Assembly (NCBI GenBank): GCA_005881495.1
Contig: VBHI01000324.1
Location: 1 to 18,703, forward strand
DNA length: 18,703 bases
Direction: 5' to 3'
DNA from: Chloroflexota bacterium
GTDB taxonomy: Bacteria; Chloroflexota; Ktedonobacteria; Ktedonobacterales; Ktedonobacteraceae
Within the stretch, counting starts at the first letter, position 1; each line of letters opens with the position of its first letter. Shown here piece by piece: positions 16,038 to 18,703 of the stretch. The translations under genes and the position numbers were made by a program. Under the pieces are notes generated by a model. The model was not told the origin of the DNA and did not search any database. It saw only the letters and a list, made by a program, of their open reading frames with translations.

Positions 16038-16141
16038 ATCCGGTGGTTTTCGTGCATACTTGTCCTGTGAGAAGAAGCACAGCGACGTCACACCCTGCGG
16101 CTTCGCATCTTCCTACAGATGACTGCATGGATGTTTACGAG

Positions 16142-16162
16142 TTTCCCTCCAAAGGAGGGAGA
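16142..16162 (+). promoter_or_regulatory. Leader stem-loop hiding a Shine-Dalgarno-like sequence
   Basis: TTTCCCTCC (16142-16150) pairs with GGAGGGAGA (16154-16162) over 9 bp, with one G-T wobble and an AAA loop. The right arm contains AAAGGAGG, a perfect ribosome-binding sequence, but no suitable start follows it in the methyltransferase frame. The true site AGGAGG is at 16182-16187. It may be a translational control element or mRNA stabiliser. Confidence 0.45.
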
Positions 16163-16194
16163 TTCCGTGAAAGACAGCACCAGGAGGACGAGAC

Positions 16195-17265
16195 ATGACA
16201 ACGCAACAGAGCGTCGACCAGGCGAAAACCGAAGCATTTTTGGGCAAGGTGCTCACTGATACCAGTGGTATGACCACCACCATTATGGCCAGCATTGGAG
16301 ATCGCCTCGGACTCTTTCAGCAACTGGCACATGGGCCAGCGACCAGTGCGCAACTGGCAACTCGTGCCGACATCAATGAACGCTATGCACGTGAGTGGCT
16401 CGGCGCGATGGCTAGCGCTGGCTACGTGGAGTATGACCCGGCAAGTGAGCGTTTCACGTTACCCGCCGAGCACATGCCGGTGCTGGCGCAGGAACATGGT
16501 CCCATCTTCTTCGGGGGCATTCACCAGATGTTAGCAGGCATGATCGGACCGCTCAACCAGTTGATCCAGGCCTTCCAGCACGGGGGAGGCGTACCCCAAT
16601 CAGCCTACGATCACAACATGTGGGAGGGACTAGAACGCTACACCGCAGGTTGGTTTGAGAACCTGCTCATCCCAGTGTGGGTGCCAGCGATGCCCGAGGT
16701 GCAGGCCAGGCTGGAACGCGGCGCTCTACTGGCCGATGTTGGCTGTGGACGCGGCAAGGCCCTGATCAAGCTGGCGCAAGCCTTCCCGCGCTCGCGCTAT
16801 GTCGGCTATGACATCTTCGAGCCGACGATCGCCCAGGCCACCGCGCAGGCCCAGGCAGCGGGTGTCGCCGACCGGGTGCGCTTCGAGCATCGCGACGTGT
16901 CTGCAGGCTTGCCCGAACAGTATGATGTGATCACCACCTTTGATGTCATCCACGATGCCATCGACCCGCGTGGGTTGCTGCGGACTATTCGCCAGGCGCT
17001 GCGCTCGGATGGACGCTATGTGTGCCTGGACATCAATTGCGCCGAGCGCCTGGAAGGCAACGCCGGGCCGCTGGGGAGCCTGTTCTATGGCTTTAGTGTG
17101 CTCTATTGCATGACCACCTCGCTCTCCGGGCACGGGGAGGGACTTGGCACCGTGGGTCTGCCAGAAGGGAAGCTGCAAGAGCTCTCTCTAGAGGCGGGCT
17201 TCAGCAGTGTCCGACGCGTGCCCCTGGAGAACCCGTTCAACAACCTTTACGAACTCCAACCGTAG
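16195..17265 (+). CDS. Class I SAM-dependent methyltransferase with N-terminal winged helix (Rv2258c-like)
   Basis: This methyltransferase of 356 residues has an N-terminal winged-helix dimerisation domain at about 28-92 (IGDRLGLFQQL, TSAQLATRADINERYAREWLGAMASAGYVEY). This is the arrangement of small-molecule O-methyltransferases and Rv2258c-like enzymes rather than of DNA regulators. The Rossmann catalytic domain starts with motif I LLADVGCGRGK (178-188), with acidic residue D206 in VGYDIFEP and motif IV FDVIHDAIDP (249-258). The acceptor substrate is unknown; a secondary metabolite, lipid or quinone-like molecule is possible. AGGAGG lies 7 bases before the ATG. The gene is notably GC-rich (42 of 60 bases at 16801-16860) compared with most of the window. 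Together with the hydrolase 95 bp downstream it may form a small enzyme pair under the LAL regulator (inference). Confidence 0.93.
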   Translation: MTTQQSVDQAKTEAFLGKVLTDTSGMTTTIMASIGDRLGLFQQLAHGPATSAQLATRADINERYAREWLGAMASAGYVEYDPASERFTLPAEHMPVLAQEHGPIFFGGIHQMLAGMIGPLNQLIQAFQHGGGVPQSAYDHNMWEGLERYTAGWFENLLIPVWVPAMPEVQARLERGALLADVGCGRGKALIKLAQAFPRSRYVGYDIFEPTIAQATAQAQAAGVADRVRFEHRDVSAGLPEQYDVITTFDVIHDAIDPRGLLRTIRQALRSDGRYVCLDINCAERLEGNAGPLGSLFYGFSVLYCMTTSLSGHGEGLGTVGLPEGKLQELSLEAGFSSVRRVPLENPFNNLYELQP

Positions 17266-17293
17266 CAGCATTCGCCAACGGCAGCTTCCATCT

Positions 17294-17325
17294 ATGAGCG
17301 AGTCCAAGGGCTATGGCTTGCTCAT
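17294..17325 (+). repeat. Stem-loop between methyltransferase and hydrolase genes
   Basis: Positions 17294-17304 (ATGAGCGAGTC) pair with 17315-17325 (GGCTTGCTCAT) over 11 positions, including two G-T wobbles, around a 10-base loop. No T-run follows, so it is not a standard terminator. It could be an mRNA processing or attenuation element between the two genes. Confidence 0.4.
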
Positions 17326-17360
17326 GCTACAACGTTCTATCTAGTGACAGGAGGTTCACC

Positions 17361-18209
17361 ATGAAATCCGACCCTAAGTTCAACGGACGCTATGTTCAAG
17401 GTGCTGGAGGCACCAGGTTATTTGTAGAGGAAATTGGAGATCGTGCCAGGCCTTCCATTCTCTGGCTTCATGGGTACTGTCAATGCCGTTTGTCTTGGGA
17501 CAAGCAGTTTGAGAGCGACCTGACAAGGCAGTTTCACCTGGTGAGAATGGATATCCGCGGACATGGCCTCTCCGACAAACTGAGCGATCCAGGAGTATTT
17601 AAAGATAGCAAGAACTGGGCAGATGATATACACGCGGTCATCACAGAATTGCAGTTGAAGAAGCCTGTCATGTGCGGCTGGTCCTATGGCGGTTACATGA
17701 TGTGCGACTATATACGCCACTACGGGCAAGACAACGTTGGGGGACTGATCTTCGTTGAGGCAGTTACAGAACAGGGCGATGAAGAGTCTGCTAAATGGCT
17801 CGGGACAGAGTTCCTACAACTGATCCCAGGGTTTTTCTCTACGGATTTTGCTGAGGGCAGTGCAGCACTGCAGCGTTTTATTGAGTTAACGCCGTACGAG
17901 CCATTTGAAACACATGACTTCTACTTTACCATGGGGTTCAATGCCGTCACCCTTCCTGCTTCACGCCAGGGCATGTTCTCACGCCAGCTAGATAACAAAG
18001 AGTTGATGAAGAGCCTGACCATCCCTACTTTGATTGTCCAGGGGAACGATGACCGCTTCGTCCTTCCCACCTATGCAGATCACATTGCTCGCCACATCAG
18101 CCACGCCAAACGGGTTGATTACCCCAACTGTGGGCATGCCCCTTTCGCTGAGATGCCAGAGCGGTTCAATAGGGATGTGACGGAGTTTATGCATACGGTC
18201 CATCTCTAA
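17361..18209 (+). CDS. Alpha/beta-fold hydrolase
   Basis: This alpha/beta hydrolase has 282 residues with no signal peptide, so it should be cytoplasmic. LWLHGYC (34-40) provides the oxyanion hole, DIRGHGLSDK (64-73) is the conserved strand-4 loop, and CGWSYGGY (105-112) is the nucleophile elbow with S108. GNDDRFV (228-234) carries the acid D231 and GHAPF (258-262) the catalytic H259, so the triad is complete. Similar proteins are esterases, epoxide hydrolases, haloperoxidase-like enzymes and C-C bond hydrolases; the cap region (about 135-210) is aromatic-rich (FFSTDF, HDFYFTMGF) and does not settle the substrate. I chose the ATG at 17361 because AGGAGG lies 5 bases upstream; an earlier in-frame start at 17313 has no such site. 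Its base composition (about 50% at 17641-17700) differs from that of the adjacent methyltransferase. Confidence 0.93.
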   Translation: MKSDPKFNGRYVQGAGGTRLFVEEIGDRARPSILWLHGYCQCRLSWDKQFESDLTRQFHLVRMDIRGHGLSDKLSDPGVFKDSKNWADDIHAVITELQLKKPVMCGWSYGGYMMCDYIRHYGQDNVGGLIFVEAVTEQGDEESAKWLGTEFLQLIPGFFSTDFAEGSAALQRFIELTPYEPFETHDFYFTMGFNAVTLPASRQGMFSRQLDNKELMKSLTIPTLIVQGNDDRFVLPTYADHIARHISHAKRVDYPNCGHAPFAEMPERFNRDVTEFMHTVHL

Positions 18210-18266
18210 GTACAACGCCAGAGAGAAAGGAATAAGTACCTCCCGAAGAGATGAAAGGAGTCTGTT

Positions 18267-18304
18267 CACTGCTTGAAAGAACAAGAGCAAGTGCCTTTTA
18301 ATTC
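18267..18304 (+). terminator. Weak terminator candidate after the hydrolase
   Basis: TGCTTG (18270-18275) and CAAGTG (18288-18293) can form a short stem with two wobbles and a 12-base loop, followed by CCTTTTAATT. It lies 61 bases after the hydrolase stop. The stem is weak and could be chance. Confidence 0.25.
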
Positions 18305-18411
18305 TGTATCCTTTCTAAAGTGGAGGTGTACTAAGAGCAGAGAAGAACAAGGATCCACGGGAGTGGTCTATTTCTACACTCTTCGTTTATGAAGGAGAGG
18401 GAAAGTGATCT

Positions 18412-18703
18412 GTGGTCGATTATTCGAATTTCCGGCAACGATTGGATGCTGTACTGCGAACACGTGATGTGAAGCAAGTACAAGATTTTCTGATAGCTGA
18501 AGGGCAATGGGGCCCAGGAACTCCTGCCAATGCTGAGTTTGCCATGTGCAAGGTGGTTTCCCGCAGCTCCCCCATGGCCACCCGGACGGCTTGTGCCAGG
18601 GGGGTCTCCTCAAGGAGATCCGGCACGAGGATCGACTCACGGGAACGCAGGGTCTCCCAAAACAGTCCCAGGTTCTTAAGTGGAAAACGCCGCTGCCCCC
18701 CAT
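18412..18703 (+). CDS. Partial small hypothetical protein, apparently disrupted near 18550
   Basis: A GTG-initiated frame with GAAGGAGAGGG about 11-15 bases upstream stays open to the window edge (97 codons). The first 48 or so residues look like real protein: VDYSNFRQRLDAVL, RTRDVKQVQDFLIAEGQW, ANAEFAM. They are helical and resemble short helical proteins I associate with Ktedonobacteria, but I cannot name the family. After about 18555 this frame turns into Ser/Arg-rich text (VSRSSPMATRTACARG) that looks like the shadow of a minus-strand gene. The simplest reading is that a small gene has been truncated by inserted DNA. Low certainty, because the window ends here. Confidence 0.45.
   Translation, partial: MVDYSNFRQRLDAVLRTRDVKQVQDFLIAEGQWGPGTPANAEFAMCKVVSRSSPMATRTACARGVSSRRSGTRIDSRERRVSQNSPRFLSGKRRCPP
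18545..18701 (-). CDS. Partial minus-strand reading frame entering from the right edge
   Basis: Read on the minus strand from 18701, one frame gives sensible protein: RRFPLKNLGLFWETLRSRES, then ILVPDLLEETPLAQAVRVAM and GELRETTLHMANSALAGVPG. Beyond about 18545 it degrades into Cys/Ser/Arg-rich text until a stop at 18420, where the plus-strand gene is the better reading. The sequence is GC-rich with G/C runs, unlike 18210-18540. It could be the C-terminal end of a transposase or another gene on an insertion, but I do not recognise the family and its start lies outside the window. The left boundary given is approximate. Confidence 0.35.

Noticed and set aside
15908..16198. GTG-initiated 96-codon frame ending in the ATGA of the methyltransferase start
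   Set aside because: No ribosome site at its start, Ser/Arg/His-rich composition, and it runs through the strong dyad and hairpin.
17313..17360. Earlier in-frame start for the alpha/beta hydrolase
   Set aside because: AGGAGG sits just before the ATG at 17361; the added residues (rich in Cys and Ser) are not part of the fold.
1..18703. CRISPR array, tRNA or rRNA genes
   Set aside because: No regularly spaced repeats and no cloverleaf or rRNA signature were seen on either strand on reading through.

Overview
The window reads as an ordinary bacterial chromosome segment followed by a more accessory stretch. Gene content and protein style suggest a Ktedonobacteria-like member of the Chloroflexota: a very large ATPase/TPR LuxR regulator, small uncharacterised proteins, moderate GC, and a dksA-like–lspA–rluA-type cluster as in spore-forming Gram-positive-type bacteria. 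This assignment is an inference; no rRNA or other taxonomic marker is present. I saw no tRNA, rRNA or CRISPR array.

Positions 1-8000 (single genes, mostly with their own promoters). A minus-strand Lrp/AsnC regulator is divergent from a class II histone-deacetylase-like amidohydrolase, with a 9-bp inverted repeat between them. A 75-residue orphan protein follows on the minus strand. Next come a fold-type I PLP aminotransferase with no DNA-binding domain, and an M48 metallopeptidase carrying a C-terminal zinc ribbon. A LOG-family (TIGR00730-like) Rossmann protein and the glycogen branching enzyme GlgB are both on the minus strand.

Positions 8100-11454. A TraR/DksA-type zinc-finger protein, lipoprotein signal peptidase LspA and an RluA-family pseudouridine synthase lie in the same order as ylyA-lspA-ylyB of Bacillus. 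After a strong promoter and a roughly 300-nt leader comes a one-pass membrane protein. It has a disordered N-terminus and a single FG-GAP/VCBS-like calcium motif outside the membrane.

Positions 11455-18703 (accessory-looking). Sampled lines here are more GC-rich (57% at 13981-14040, 70% at 16801-16860) than the left part (40% at 8281-8340), and fall back to 50% at 17641-17700. The region holds an intact tyrosine recombinase closed by a hairpin terminator and a 1017-residue LuxR-family ATPase (LAL type). These are followed by a winged-helix class I SAM methyltransferase and an alpha/beta hydrolase, each preceded by clear stem-loops or dyads. The LAL regulator is a natural candidate controller of the two enzymes, which look like a small metabolite-modifying pair. 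At the right edge a short plus-strand gene appears to be interrupted near 18550 by foreign sequence whose sensible reading frame is on the minus strand, possibly the edge of an insertion.

I found no convincing brand-new system. The best leads are the dyad arrays before the methyltransferase, the zinc-finger protein with a lost fourth ligand, the M48-zinc-ribbon fusion, and the chimeric right end.
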